Assembly (NCBI GenBank): GCA_007570785.1
Contig: ML660774.1
Location: 15,142,888 to 15,206,887, forward strand
Source: Antilocapra americana
Taxonomy: Eukaryota; Chordata; Mammalia; Artiodactyla; Antilocapridae
DNA length: 64,000 nucleotides
Direction of reading: 5' to 3'
Made by a program: the position numbers and the translations under genes. Below the pieces are notes generated by a model. It was not told the DNA's origin. It saw nothing but the letters and a program-made list of their open reading frames with translations, and did not search any database. Of the stretch, positions 10,761-23,135 are shown piece by piece (within the stretch, counting starts at the first letter, position 1; the number at the start of each line of letters is the position of its first letter).

Positions 10761-11242
10761 CTAGTGTCAGGCCCTATTTAATTTTTGCTTCATTTATGGG
10801 GCATCATTTTGTTCCTAATAATATTATTTGCTGTTTCCTTCTAATGATACCACAATTTGTGGCTTTTTTTCTTTTTCAGGCAATTCCAGGTATTTCAGAG
10901 AAGGAAAAGGCTGGTAAGTTGACACTGGTTTTGTTTTTCACTCCTATGTATTTTAGAATAAAATTCCATCTTCATATGGATATTTCATTAAATACCTAAA
11001 ATGCATACATTGCCTCAGTTTCTGGGCAAAAGTTATGGTTGAATTCCTGGAAAATAAGTTTTGCTCAAAATGCAAGGAAAAAATATGATTTTCTAACATA
11101 ACATTATATCTTGTTAGAATAAGGTGTGTAATTCTTGTGGCCTTAATTGTACATGTGATCACAACTCTTTTCTTGAGGAAAATAATTAGATGTTGTTCAG
11201 TGTACTGAGGAATGGTCTTTGGAGATCTGTTGTTCATTCATA
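10761..11242. other. No gene recognised
   Basis: AT-rich sequence, possibly very diverged L1 at its left end. No exon-like signal was seen. Confidence 0.4.
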
Positions 11243-11562
11243 CAGTTAGCCCTTTGTATCCATGGGTTCTGCATCCATGGACTCAACCAATCTGGGTCAA
11301 AAATATTTGAAAAAGCAAAGATTTCCAGAAAGATCCAAAAGAGAAAAACTGGTATTTACCACAAAGGCAACTATTTGCACAGCATTTACTTTGTGTTAGT
11401 TATTATAGCTAATCTAGAGTGAATTTAAAGGATGCAGGCGAATGTGTGTAGGTTGTATGTGAGTACTGGGCCATTTTGTGTAAGAGACTTGAGCATACAT
11501 GGTCTTTGGTGCCCAGCAGGGAGTCCAGGAACCAGTCCCCTGAGGATACTGAGGGACCAAGG
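11243..11562. mobile_element. Tigger-like (TcMar) non-autonomous DNA transposon
   Basis: It starts CAGTTAGCCCTTTGTATCCA after a TA and ends near GATACTGAGGGACCAAGG with TA close by. The eroded terminal inverted repeats, gggttctgcatccatggact, and the interior block agagacttgagcatacatgg match the layout of Tigger-group elements as I recall it. The exact subfamily is unresolved. Confidence 0.8.
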
Positions 11563-11879
11563 TTATGAAGGTTTTTAAAAAATCTTAGTAGCGTGTTTAG
11601 TAGTCCTAGAAAAAGATGTGCTTGTTTTAAGATTATGTCATATCATCAAAAATATAATTGTGAAGCAGTATGGATAGTTCATTAGAGAAAAATGATAATA
11701 TATCTCTGTGCTCTGTGCTATAATTATAACTATTTAACAGTATTATGGGAAGTGGATGAGGATTAATGAGAAATGCAGAAATATGAAAAATTAGACTCAG
11801 ATTGGTGGAATGGTATGCTTTTTAACAATCTGTCGATCATCCTCAATATGGTCTTATGTTTTTCTGTGTAAAAAAGAAA

Positions 11880-11902
11880 AATCTGTTTTTAAAAAACAGA
11901 TT
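11880..11902. repeat. Short palindrome
   Basis: Arms AATCTGTTTT and AAAACAGATT flank a 3-nt centre (TAA). It could form a small cruciform; no function is implied. Confidence 0.9.
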
Positions 11903-12833
11903 AAAGGTGCTTTACCAAGCTTGAAGCACATCACTTAGCTCTTTGATGTGTGTAATTTTTAAAAGCCAAATTAAAAGTTTATAGAATCATCTAAAAGATT
12001 CGTGACTTCAAGTGACTTTACACTAATGCATTAGAGTTGTTCTGATAGGATTGTTTTATGGGAGATGTTGTGTCAAGTTCAGTGAGTCAATTTTTGCTGC
12101 CAGATAGTTTTCACACACAAGTTTTCATAGTTTATGTCCTTTCAAGAGCTAAAGTGTTCTCTGTTTAGGCTGTGTCTACCCTCTTCTGTCTAATATGTTG
12201 AAAGGTAAACCTTCCAAATAAAAGAAAAACATGAAACTGGTTTCTTGTGTCAGTTCAAGAGAAAAACTGCTTGGTTTATCATGTGTTGGTATCATGTGCT
12301 GGACTAATGATATATACTAAACAGATTCAAATTACCATTACTGAGCTCTAATACCTTCAATAATTGATATATTAGCTATCTCCTTAGAACAAAACATAAA
12401 TGCTGAAGAACACATTTGCATCACAACGAAAAAGGAACTTAGCCAAAGCTGTGCTTTATCTTGTGTTGTGACTTTCTCTGTAATTTGCAGGATTGGCTAG
12501 GATTTAAACAAAGGGTGTAACAGAGCAAAGTTGTCATCTTATTCCAGAAAATCAGCACATTCTTCCATACCCCAAGGAGAAAATTAGGATAGGAATTCTT
12601 GGCTGGAGGGGCAGGGGGAGAAAGGCTGGAAATGCCATTGCTTGAGAGACTGAAGAGTTGAAGACTTTTTCTGCCACTAAAATGACGTCTGTGTGCTAGG
12701 GAGAAGCACCTCAGTTATCAAGCTCCTCTTAAAGACATTTTTATTAAAACAAAGAGCTTATTACACAGGGAACGTACATATAATGCACATACCACTTTTG
12801 AAAAGCCATAATCCCAGGTGTTTTCCTCCTTAA

Positions 12834-12857
12834 CAATAACAACAACAACAACAAAAA
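12834..12857. repeat. (CAA)n simple repeat
   Basis: Tandem AACAACAACA units ending in an A-rich stretch. Confidence 0.85.
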
Positions 12858-13904
12858 CATGAAATTGTCACTATTTAATTATTTCTTTGGGTCATTTTTA
12901 CACTGCTGATGCAGAAATTTTTAAAGTTCATAAGTTTCATTCACAGATGATTTGTGAAAGGTCAGATGCACTTAATTCATATGTATGACCTAAGTGGGCC
13001 CCCGGATGCCCCATCTCAGACTTTTAACCCAAGATGGGCTGATTTGAGCAGAACCTGGCTTCTGTGCATTAAAACATTAGAATGATTGAAATTCACTTCA
13101 GAATGGATTCTAATTTAGATTTCTTGAGAATGTACAGTACATTATAAGGAAATATAATTGGAAATACAAGAAGGAGGAAATACAATTTTGTTTGAGAACA
13201 TAAATACAAGAAAGAAATGTTTTTTTAATCAATGAATTTATATGTTAAGATAGAGGCTTATATTTGAATATTTTATTCAGTTAGCAACAGATTTGCCAGT
13301 TCAAAAGAGAGTATGATTCATTTCAAAAGGTTTTAAAGGACCATGAAAGTCTAATCAATTTCCTAAATTTCTAAAATATATTATACTATATTTAAAATAT
13401 TTTGAGTATTTTATATACAAATATGAATATCTTTATTCCTTTTTATGAATCTCTGTTTTTAAGCTCTGCTAGACAGAGGAATGATAGGAAAGGCAGAGGA
13501 CCTATTCAATCTTCTTGGGGTTAATTGAGCCTTTAAATAGGATTAAGCTTCATTCCCACCCCTAAGGCCTATCTTTTTTTTTTTTTCTGTTTGGCTAAAT
13601 GAATGCAGCCTATTGTTTCTTATTAAGAAAGTCTATTTTAATCGGTGTGACCTCTCATCCAAGCCAGCTGGAACCAGCTCCACTAGGCTTTGTGAAGCTC
13701 TAAACAAAATCATTTGGGGAGCATGCTATTAATAATTCTTAAGTTGCAGTTGTGTGGTTGACCCAGTGTGGGGTCTAAGTAGCCATCTTCTCTTCTGATC
13801 TATGTTGCTACATAAATTGAGCCTAGTGGAGTCATTCTGCTGCTTCTCTGCCATCTTGGGATGACAAAGCCCTCCAAAGGAAGACTGTTGTGGTTAAACA
13901 GCAT

Positions 13905-14046
13905 CCCATCGGTTCATTTACTCCACAAATATGTGTTGAACAGCAACATACACTAAGCATCATATTAGGTTTTATCAAGGAAGCTGTTATGAACAAGACA
14001 TGGTCCTTGCCCAGAAGGAACTCAAACTCTAGAGGAGAATATTGCA
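13905..14046 (-). repeat. L2-like relic, antisense
   Basis: It resembles the antisense 3' portion of L2 (ttcatttactccacaaatat, then atgaacaagacatggtcctt and gcccagaaggaactcaaact). Confidence 0.6.
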
Positions 14047-14330
14047 TTGGGCCAGCATCCTCCTTTTCCTCTTCTCAAAGAAAAATTCTTAATTCAAGTT
14101 GTTCAGAAAACCTCCCAAGAAAAGAATCAAATAAAAATATTGTTTTCAAGAAACTCTATATTGGAATCTGCATTCTCCAAATCTGAGAGTCCAATATATT
14201 TTATTTTAAAAAATCAGAATTAATCACACAAGTATCAGTATGTGTAATTGTATCCAACACAGAATAATTTCAGTTAGCTTCCTTTATGCCATCAGAATTT
14301 GTAAAGCGTGGGCCCAAAGCCACTGGTATA

Positions 14331-14492
14331 TTTTCCAGCACATCTGCTTACTGTCTGTGTAGCCTTGAGCAAGTTACTTAACCTCTTCATTTTCCCATTT
14401 CTAGAGAATAAATAAAGAAACTGCCATATTGTAATTGTAAGGCTACAATGCTTGGCACAGAGTAGGCTCTAAAAAATGGTAGCTGTGTCTTG
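14331..14492 (+). repeat. MIR SINE
   Basis: It contains the MIR core order: tgtagccttgagcaagttac, ttaacctcttcattttccca, and the 3' end cttggcacagagtaggctct. Confidence 0.8.
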
Positions 14493-14879
14493 TGATAATG
14501 AGTTGTGCTTATAACCACCACGTATGCAAGCCAGAGACTCTAGCTGTGTTACTCCTGCCCGTGACTGCTCAGAGTTCTTGAACACTTCCTCGGGGCACTA
14601 ATTAATGGCTGAGCAGCTGTCCATGTGGAAGAAAGAGATCACTTTCTCCAGAAGCCTCTGAGTCAGTTCATTCAGACAGAGGTTATGACAGTGTAGGCAG
14701 ACTTGTCCATATTTTAACATCTCTTTAGAAATTCTTAGCTCTATTAATGTGAAATTCTCTCAAATAAATAGATAATCTTTGATTTTTCACAAAAGATTAC
14801 TCCCTGAGGAATGTATATCCTAGACGCTGGGGTAATTGGATCCTGTGTACTCAGCGCCCAACCAACCTCCCTTGCCTCC
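14493..14879. other. No gene recognised
   Basis: Moderately AT-rich unique sequence without recognisable features. Confidence 0.5.
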
Positions 14880-15107
14880 TGCATATAATCCTGTCAACAC
14901 TACCATCCTATCATCCCATGCCCATTCTCCCTGCCATTGTCTTAAAGCAGCCCTCCACTTTGTGCTGGACTTTGGAAACAGTGTCTAGAACTGGTTTCCC
15001 TGCCTTAACTTAACATTACACCAGCTCACTCTCTACACTGTCACCAAAATTATCTTTGAAAAGCATCACATGATCATATAGATTCCTACTTCAGCTTTTT
15101 GTTAACC
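14880..15107 (+). repeat. L2 LINE fragment (left part)
   Basis: The blocks cagctcactctctacactgt, caccaaaattatctttgaaa, and agcatcacatgatcatatag follow the L2 3' region. Similarity resumes after the BovB insertion, at about 15773-15835 (ttgcatgataagatcaaatt). Confidence 0.65.
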
Positions 15108-15771
15108 TCCCATCACTTCATGGGAAATAGATGGGGAAATAGTGGAAACAGTGAAAACAGTGGCCGACTTTATCTTTTTGGGCTCCAAAATCACTGCAAA
15201 TGGTGATTGCAGCCATGAAATTAAAAGACACTTACTCCTTGGAAGTAAAGTTATGACCAATCTAGATAGCATATTAAAAAGCAGAGGCATTACTTTGTCA
15301 ACAGAGGTCCATCTAGTCAAGGCTATCATTTTTCCAGTAGTCATGGATGGATGTGAGAGTTGGACGGTGAAGAAAGCTGAGTGCCAAAGAATTGATGCTT
15401 TTGAACTGTGGTGTTGGAGAAGACTCTTGAGAGTCCCTTGGACTGTAAGAAGATCCAACCAGTCCATCCTAAATGAGATCAGTCCTGGGTGTTCATTAGA
15501 AGGACTGATATTGAAGCTGAAACTCTAATCCTTTGGCCACCTCATGCGAAGAGTTGACTCACTGGAAAAGACCCTAATGCTGGGAAGGATTGGGGGCAGG
15601 AGGATAAGGGGACAACAGAGGATGAGATGGTTGGATGGCATCACCGACTCAATGAACATGGCTTGGGTAGACTCTGGGAGTTGGCGATGGACAGGGAGGC
15701 CTGGCGTGCTGTTGTTCATGGGGTCACAAAGAGTCGGACATGACTGAGCGACTGAACTGAACTGAACTGAA
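15108..15771 (+). mobile_element. BovB LINE 3' fragment, sense
   Basis: It starts in cccatcacttcatgggaaat and runs through the ORF C-terminal part and the 3' UTR to the typical actgaactgaactgaactg end. A 128-codon frame (15142-15528) is the BovB ORF segment with KSRGITLSTEVHLVKA and CESWTVKKAECQ, not an independent gene. It is 5'-truncated and inserted in an L2. Confidence 0.95.
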
Positions 15772-15835
15772 CTTACTGATTGCATGATAAGATCAAATTT
15801 TCCTGCTTGACATCATTGGCCATTTGTAATCTGGA

Positions 15836-16869
15836 TGCTGGGTATTGCAATGGATATGCCCATGTCACCCCTCGAGTTCAGCCTCCACCCTCCTTCTCCC
15901 CAGTTCTGTGATCTGGAGGTGGACCACAATGCACAAAAGCTTGGGCTGCTCTTTCTGTCTTCTTGTTGCACCAGTGAGGAGCCTCAACAGGAGAATAATG
16001 GTTAGAAGGACAGTAGTGCTGTGAGGTTGGGTCATTTATTCCATTTTCCACCCAAATTCCCATGTTCTTTAAATCATTCTCTCCGCTGGCCTTGTGGTTC
16101 CCCTACACCTTTATCAATAGTTCTGTTATTAAACTCCCCTTAATTTACCCAGATTGCCATCTGTTTCCTGCTAGGGGTTTCACTGATAAACCTACCAATA
16201 TTTTCTCTTCTTTCTATTCCTTTGTGTTTGTTGGTTGGTTGGTTGGTTGGTTTTTACAACTTCAGCCATAATATACAGCCACAGAACCCATTTTAACTTT
16301 GATCTTTCTACTTCTATGTAGATCATGCAACTGCCTTTTTAAAAATACAGATGATAGGTGGAGATAGAGAAAAAGAGAAATGACTTATTCAGGAAAAAGA
16401 GAAGAGATGGACCATGTTTTTCTTTATCATAAATGAATAGAGTTTCATTTAATCACATGGGGGAGAAAAACATCCATCCTTACTATTTAGAACGTTTCCT
16501 CTATTGCCCAAAGGCATGTAAATTAGAAAATTACCATTGCTTTGTAGTCACCAAAATGTGACTCTCTAAGCATATTTGAAAAGTAATCATAGGGAGTAAT
16601 ATGAAATATCTCATTCTAAAGTTAAATCATGTAACACAAATTTTTTTAGACTGCAGAGCAACCCATAAAAAATATACCACCATCATGAGCCAAAAATAAC
16701 AATTTTTTTTTTTTGCATTTTTTGTCTTGAAAATTCTACTTGTCCAACAATAACACCTCCTTCATGAATTATTCCCAAGGCAGGGTTAGTCCTTGATTTT
16801 TCTGTGCTCCTAGGAAACTCTGTGTTTTCAATTACTGTCTTGTCATCTTGCTTTTTTGTATGATCTCTT
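15836..16869. other. No gene recognised
   Basis: Mixed unique sequence. A (GGTT)n run is at 16230-16252 and T-runs are near 16691. No exon or RNA gene was seen. Confidence 0.5.
16230..16252. repeat. (GGTT)n simple repeat
   Basis: About five tandem GGTT units. Confidence 0.9.
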
Positions 16870-16980
16870 CTCTAGGCTATGAATGTTTCTGCATCAGGAA
16901 TATCATCTTTATGTGCTCTGTAATTAAACAGCTCTTAGCACATAGTAGGTGCTCTGTAAATATATGTTAACCAATTAATT
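16870..16980 (+). repeat. L2 3' end
   Basis: The terminal motif cttagcacatagtaggtgct followed by ctgtaaatatatgttaacca is the usual L2 3' end. Confidence 0.7.
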
Positions 16981-17789
16981 ATAATTACAAAAATGCTTTG
17001 GCTTCAATCTTTAGAGTTAATATGGCTATAAAACATTTTGATTCCCCACCTCAACTCCCTTCTTTATGCCTGATACCCACACAACTGCCAAGTATCTCAA
17101 CTAGGTAATTAATTAATGATGTTATTTGGGGATCTATTCCATACAAATGTGCAAAGGGCACCACTGAGAAAGATGATTCAGAATCGAACTTTGGTTACAT
17201 TCGTTGGTCATTTTTCTTCGAATGTTTGTTTGCCTGTCTCTAGGTTATTTTCTTGGTCAGAAAATGTTAAAAATCAAGATAATTAATGATTATAGCCTGA
17301 AACACTTATGAAAGATAGATTTCAGAAGCATATAACAGATTCATAGTCTCTCCAAACTTTGTGCTGTGGCAACACAGAACATAGAAATCAAGCACTTCTT
17401 TGTGACACGTGTAAGGCGGGGGAAATGAGGTTTTCACAATTTCATTACAAGCTCCTTGTAAACATAGTAACTAACAAAGCCCAGACATGGTGCCTTTTGA
17501 TATTAATTTTCTTGGCTGCCTTTGACCACTAAGAAAATGAAGACAACAAAAAGAAAAACTGAAACGCAAAGATATTCTTCCTTTTCCAGTCTTTTTATCA
17601 TTTTTTTTAATTCACAGACCTACCCATGAGATGTAAGACTCCACTCTAAGTCATGTTCCAATATCGATAGATCCAAAAAGATTTGACAGACAAAACTAGG
17701 ACTGCTTGATTTCAGCATTCTTCTCTGAAAGACTGTGCCCTATTCTGTGTCTCCATTTTAGTACAGATCAGGTCAGTTTTAGGGCTTAG
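16981..17789. other. No gene recognised
   Basis: Unique AT-rich sequence. No supported feature. Confidence 0.5.
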
Positions 17790-17912
17790 TCTCGTCTCAC
17801 TCACTAGACTCGAAGCATCTTGCAAGATGAAATTTTGTTTCATTCAGCTGTGTTTCCAATGCTTGGCATTATTGTAGTTGCCCTATATTTGGTAAATGAA
17901 TGGATAAATGAG
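17790..17912 (+). repeat. L2 3' end, diverged
   Basis: Block order (tcactagactcgaagcatct, ccaatgcttggcattattgt, tttggtaaatgaatggataa) resembles the L2 terminus. Confidence 0.6.
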
Positions 17913-18674
17913 ATATTTTTAAGATACAATATTCCCAAAGCCAAATGTAGAATCTTATCATTTTATTCTAGGTGAAACACTCTCTGTACTGCAAAGACCC
18001 CCAGCTGTTTCACAGGGTTAGACAGGATCTGAAAATTGTCTTTATCGGGCTAGACTGGCCTTTGGCCAACATTCCAAATTCTTTATTTCCTTTCACTCTC
18101 AGAAAATGAATTTCATTAGTTTTTTACTAATGGCTTATAAATACTTACTTATTTTACTTTTCTTAGTATTATGGTCTGTTTGCCTGATTTTTTTATGAGA
18201 AAGGAATTTAGGGTATGCCCACAAATAACCTCTCAGTTTTTCTGAAACCTAATGTAAACTAATCCATGAAAAAGTTGGCTGTGGTTGACTGGGCTGTTGA
18301 GAGAAAGCACATTAGCTTTCAGGTATCAAGGAATTCTTGAAAAATATAAGTAAGTTATTCTTAAATGCCAAAGATCTTGAATTCATAGGATATTTTCCAG
18401 AACAGATAATTTTCTAAATCTGTTTCTTAATGTTCTGTTGGTATTCCATTTATTACCAAGTAGGTAAAACAAAGCTACTGTATCACCAGAACCAAGCAAA
18501 TGTATTTCGTTTTCTTCTCAATTATATTACAAGCAATACAAGTGCATGATAATTTTTATTTTAACAAGTAGCAATTCAAATATTGCTTCCTGCACTTGGA
18601 GTGGTTATCAAAATGTAATGGTATCTTTTTACAATATTTAATGATTCCTAAGATGTATAGCATCTGTTCATGAA
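17913..18674. other. No gene recognised
   Basis: Unique AT-rich sequence without supported features. Confidence 0.5.
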
Positions 18675-18795
18675 TTCTCTTCCACATCAGGCTGTGAGCT
18701 CCGTGAAGGCATAAACCCTTCATTTCATCTTTGTCAGCCCTCACCCAGTATATGATCTTGCACAGAGCAGCTGCTCAAGAAACAGTTCTATCAAT
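18675..18795 (+). repeat. L2 3' end, diverged
   Basis: gctgtgagctccgtgaaggc, then catctttgtcagccctcacc and a terminal cagctgctcaagaaacagtt follow L2 order. Confidence 0.65.
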
Positions 18796-19874
18796 CCATT
18801 TATGTGATTTACCAAACAACTCATACTGGCATTTAGTTCATCTCTGATCTATCAGTAACCATAGCTTTTCACAGTATTTGACAAGCTTGAAAATTCTTCC
18901 TCTAAAAAGTCTTGTGAACGTTTTGCTGTCTGACTTTATCCCTTGGAAGAATGGCTGTCAGCATTGAAGAGGAGGCTATGAACTACCTGGACAGGTTCAT
19001 GAGGCAATTCTGCATTTCCATATTTTAACTGGCATTGACCTTTGATTAGTATAAAAGTTCATTTGTCATTTTTAATCTCCTCTGAAGAAAGACAATTTAT
19101 GAAAAGGCCTCTTTCTATCAGTTTTATTTACAAAGCAATACAGCTTTCATTTAGTTTGAAAATCATATCTGATCATCTGATCCCTTCAAATATTTATCTT
19201 TATAGAGTCCACAGTTTGCAGTTCAGTTACTCTGAATATACACACAAATATGTGCCCACAAGATAATTGAATATGATACTAATTTCTTTAGAAAGATGCC
19301 ACTTTTCTTGGACAGGTACATATAAGAGGTATTACTTTGACATGAGTATGAAATGACCAAAAATTCTGCTGATGTGATCATATTTTTCTTCTCTTTTTGA
19401 TCCTCCATTGGTTTTAAGGACTTTGATTTGTGTTTCTATAGGCAAAAGACTGAGATCAATATCTCTTCCAGATGGGTCCATAAGTATTTCTGTTTTATAA
19501 TTAAAGTATGATTTTGAGATATGGCTTACCTAAATGGGACATCTAAGACTGTAATTTACAATCATAATAAAGTAACCAATACCCAAGAAAAGGCTGGCGC
19601 TCATATTGTTATGTACAGGCTGTCACAGAGCACCAGTGTGGCCATTTCAGGAGAATGGTTCATGAATAGAAGAAACTATTTTGCCCTGACTACTGTTATC
19701 ATGTAAAAATGACTTTTTAGAATTCTGTGAGTGACCGTGTAAGCAAAACGGTCATCAAAAGCCCTCACTTGACAACCAAACTGGGGTTTTGCTTTTTGTC
19801 TTAATTTTTCTAACCATTGTGCTTCCCCAGAAAACATATTCCAGTGACTCCCAACTGCTAATGTTATAAACTGC
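18796..19874. other. No gene recognised
   Basis: Unique sequence. Several short open frames overlap on both strands and none carries a recognisable domain. Confidence 0.5.
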
Positions 19875-20470
19875 TTTTGTCCCTCCCAGTTTTCTTGAGA
19901 TTTAATTGACAGATAGCACTGTGTAAGTTTAAGGTGTACAGCATAATGATTTGACATAGATATATCATGAAATGATTGCCCCAAGAAGTTCAGTGAATAT
20001 CCATCCTCTCATAAAGATACAAAATAAATAGGAAAAACTTTTTTTCTTGTGATGAGGACTCTTAGGATTTACCCTCTTAACAACTTTCCTGTGTAACATA
20101 CAACAGTCGCGCGAGTAAAGAACTTGCCTGACAATGCAGGAGACATTAAGAGATGTGGGTTTGAGCCCTGGGTGAGGAGGATCCCTTGGAGAAGGGAAGA
20201 GCAGTCTACTCCAGGATGCTTGCCTGGAGAATCCCATGGACAGAGGAGCCCAGCAGGCTGTAGCCCATAAGGGTCACAGAGTCAGATATGACTGAAGCAG
20301 CTGAGCACCACTGAGTGTTAATTACATTTCTCATGTTGTACGTCACACCCCTAGTATTTGCTTGTTTTATAATTGGAAGTTGGAACCTTTTAACTTCCAT
20401 CCAATTCCCCCTCTCTACCACTGATAATACAAACCTGATCTCTTTTTCTATGAGTTTGTTTTTGCAGTAT
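19875..20470 (-). mobile_element. L1M 3' UTR, antisense, split by Bov-tA
   Basis: Plus-strand text (cttgagatttaattgacaga, gtttaaggtgtacagcataa, accctcttaacaactttcct) is the antisense L1M 3' UTR. It resumes after the SINE with attacatttctcatgttgta through gataatacaaacctgatctc. Confidence 0.85.
20107..20311 (+). mobile_element. Bov-tA SINE, 5'-eroded
   Basis: The head begins only at gtaaagaacttgcctgacaa. The B-box region, the BovA body and the end agatatgactgaagcagctg are present. Nested in the L1 3' UTR. Confidence 0.9.
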
Positions 20471-20599
20471 ATTGACCTACAACATTATGTTAATCCTGGT
20501 GATAAACTTCTTAAAATAAATGTTAAGTCTGTTCTTTCTGTGAATTTGAGGAAATAGATGAATGGAGAACAACGTGGTAGACTTCATCACTTCTTTATC

Positions 20600-20760
20600 T
20601 ACCCTTTGTAAGTCTCTGGTCTTCTATGTATTTATCCAGTGTTTTCCCTGCTGTGTTGTGATTTTCTGAAAGGCAGACATTTTCCCTGCACTTGTATAGC
20701 ACCAGCCTCTTAGGAGGTTTTTGACTTAATGTCTGTCGAATGAATGGTTGAATGGATAAT
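20600..20760 (+). repeat. L2-like 3' relic
   Basis: The end block gcacttgtatagcaccagcc followed by gtctgtcgaatgaatggttg resembles an L2 terminus. Weak. Confidence 0.45.
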
Positions 20761-20765
20761 ATCAA

Positions 20766-20990
20766 ACATTTACTCTGTGCCTGCACTGTCCCAAGCACTT
20801 TATTGATATGACTTAATTTAATCCTCTAGCAATCATATAGCGTAGACGTAATGTTTTCCATATTAGGGAGATGAGGAAGGTGAGACTCAGAGAGGTTTCC
20901 TAAAATAACCAAAGTCACACTACCGCCGCGCAAGATTCAAAGCAAGCAACACAGGCTAGAGTGCATGTTCTTAACCACTATGCTGCAGGT
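20766..20990 (-). repeat. MIR SINE, antisense
   Basis: ctctgtgcctgcactgtccc, aagcactttattgatatgac, ggagatgaggaaggtgagac, and ttcttaaccactatgctgc reproduce the reverse strand of a long MIR. Confidence 0.85.
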
Positions 20991-21424
20991 AGTGGTTAAA
21001 TGCCAAGGTTCCTCAGGCAAATTTTTCCTTAATCAGACCTTATCCTTCCTTTCCCACCTTATCTCCCATCCTCCCCTAACTTGCACCTTCCGCTGTAACC
21101 ATGGTAGCAACCTTGCTTTTCCCCTGGATTTGCTTCTATATAAGTTGACCTCTGTTCCTCCTGTTTCCCTTCCAGAAATTTAACTCCCCCATCCCCCAAG
21201 GTCTCATTTGGGTCTGACCTTCACTGTGACAACTCCTGCTCATATTAATTTCATGCTTTTTGAAATGATACAGCATATATAGTCTGTTATGGTCATTTTC
21301 ATTCTTAATCTAATGTGGATTGCCATTGTCCATTAAGTGTTCTGCCTCCCAACAGTTTTGTAAGAATTCTTTGCACTGTGCTCTGCACCTAAGAGAAGGT
21401 TATTGAATTGATGGACTTAATTTT
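20991..21424. other. No gene recognised
   Basis: Pyrimidine-rich unique sequence, possibly with L2 similarity around 21020-21400. No coding signal. Confidence 0.4.
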
Positions 21425-21790
21425 TTTAGAGAAATTTTCAGTTCACAGGAAAACTGAGTGGAAAGTACAGTTCAAATTATATAACATTCTTTTAAAGTAC
21501 ACTACAGACGTAGTAAAAAGATCAGGAATTGCCAGGGGTTGAGGAAAGGGAGGCATGAACTGATGGATTACAGAGGATTTTTAAGACAGGGAAGCTATTC
21601 TACGTGATGCTTCAGTGGTACAACGTGTAGGCTTTTCACATTGGCTTCTTTCAATGCATACAACTGTGCATTTGAGGTTCTTCCATGTCTTTTCATACTA
21701 TAATAGCTTGTTTCTTGCAAGTGCTAAGTTAATATTGCGTTGCTTGAATATACCACATTTAAAGGAGCCTATTTAACACACTTTTAGTGT
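21425..21790 (-). mobile_element. Composite L1-derived relic, antisense
   Basis: The ends (gaaattttcagttcacagga and tgaggttcttccatgtcttt through ttgcttgaatataccacatt) read as antisense L1 3' UTR and ORF2. The middle (aattgccaggggttgaggaa, ggatttttaagacagggaag) resembles the LINE relic at the start of the window. Very diverged. Confidence 0.55.
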
Positions 21791-22640
21791 TAAAATGTTT
21801 CAATTCATTGATCATAAAATATATTGCACACACCGCATTTGTTAACTTTTACCCCTTCTTCTCTAGGCAAAAGTGACTCTCTTCTCTTAGCCTTTGATTG
21901 TGATTACTTCATTTCTCTCCTTCAGAATTTCTTCATGTTTTCAAAAGAAAGATACTGCTACTAAATGTGTTACCCTCAGCTGTCATTTATTGTGCACCTA
22001 CCTCGTGGTCTCTGAGAAGAGATGCTTCCTCGACATCATCTTTAGCGCACCCTAAGCTCACAGAACTTGACTCTCTCCTGCTCCAAAGCTGATGCTCCCT
22101 CCACTTTGTCCTGCCTAACAGCACCACGTCTCCCACCCCCAAGTCTTCTGATAAAAGTATGACCAAAATTAGTAAAACTCTAATAGTTCATATAGTTTAT
22201 GTGGTCTACTTATTTCTCTCCTTATGCATTTACTCCTGAAGTTTACTGTATCCAAATCACTCTTCCATTGTTTTTCTCTCCAAATCACACACTTCCTTCA
22301 AGGATTTGCCTGAGTGCTATTTTTTGCCCAAAACCTCAGTTGTTCTATTGTTGGAAGAGCTCTTCCTTTAAATTAGACAGATGTCACTGCTCATCTTATC
22401 TTCTGCCCTGGGAAGTGGCAGCCTATGTACACTGTGACCTCCCTACCCCCATTCTAACCCATGGCCAGAGTCCATTGGACTGAAGGCAGGCAGCTGGGGT
22501 GAGAGACACACGTGACTCAAGACCAGAGAATACACTGAGTGACCAGTGGACGATCTGTTTCTTTCTCTCTTTTACTTCTCCTCCTCCTTCTCTCTCCTTC
22601 TTCATATTATGAGCCAGAGAAACTCAGTCAACCTATAACA
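21791..22640. other. No gene; possible L2 similarity
   Basis: The right part (about 22240-22470) has L2-like pyrimidine-rich blocks (cacttccttcaaggatttgc). The rest is unique. A CT-rich patch lies at 22559-22600. Confidence 0.4.
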
Positions 22641-22811
22641 GGTACTTTGGACTCCACTGTTAGGTGGAGTCACAGAGGAAACATGATTCTGCAGAGAGGA
22701 GCAGGGTAAAGGAGCAATTGAAGGAAACTGCTTCTATCAGTTCTAACTCTCAGGAGGTCCCCACTCCTCATCTGCAGAGTATCTCTGTGTCCTCACATCT
22801 CAGGCTTTTAG

Positions 22812-23135
22812 TTGGGCAGCAAGGAGATCAAACCAGTCAATCCTAAAGGAAATCAACCCTGAATATTCATTGAAAGGACTGATGCTGAAGCTGAAGCTCC
22901 AATATTTTGGCTAACTGATGTGAAGCACTGACTCATTAGAAAAGACCTTGATGCTGAGAAAGATTGAGGGCGGGAAAAGCAGACAACAGAGGATGAGATG
23001 GTTGAATGACATCACTGGTTCAATGGACATGAGTTTGAGCAAACTATGGGAGGTAGTGAAGGACAGGAAAGCCTGGCGTGCCGCAGTTCATGGGGTCGCA
23101 AAGAGTTGGACACAACTTAGCAACTGAACAACATC
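22812..23135 (+). mobile_element. BovB LINE 3' end, sense
   Basis: It runs from gcaaggagatcaaaccagtc through gctgaagctgaagctccaat and aacagaggatgagatggttg to cacaacttagcaactgaaca. Severely 5'-truncated and diverged. Confidence 0.93.

Larger units (their letters stand above)
11563..13904. other. No gene recognised; simple repeats only
   Basis: AT-rich unique sequence. It holds a near-perfect palindrome at 11880-11902, a CAA repeat at 12834-12857 and a T-run near 13571-13586. The block around 13610-13740 is less AT-rich and could be conserved non-coding DNA, but this cannot be shown from one sequence. Confidence 0.5.
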
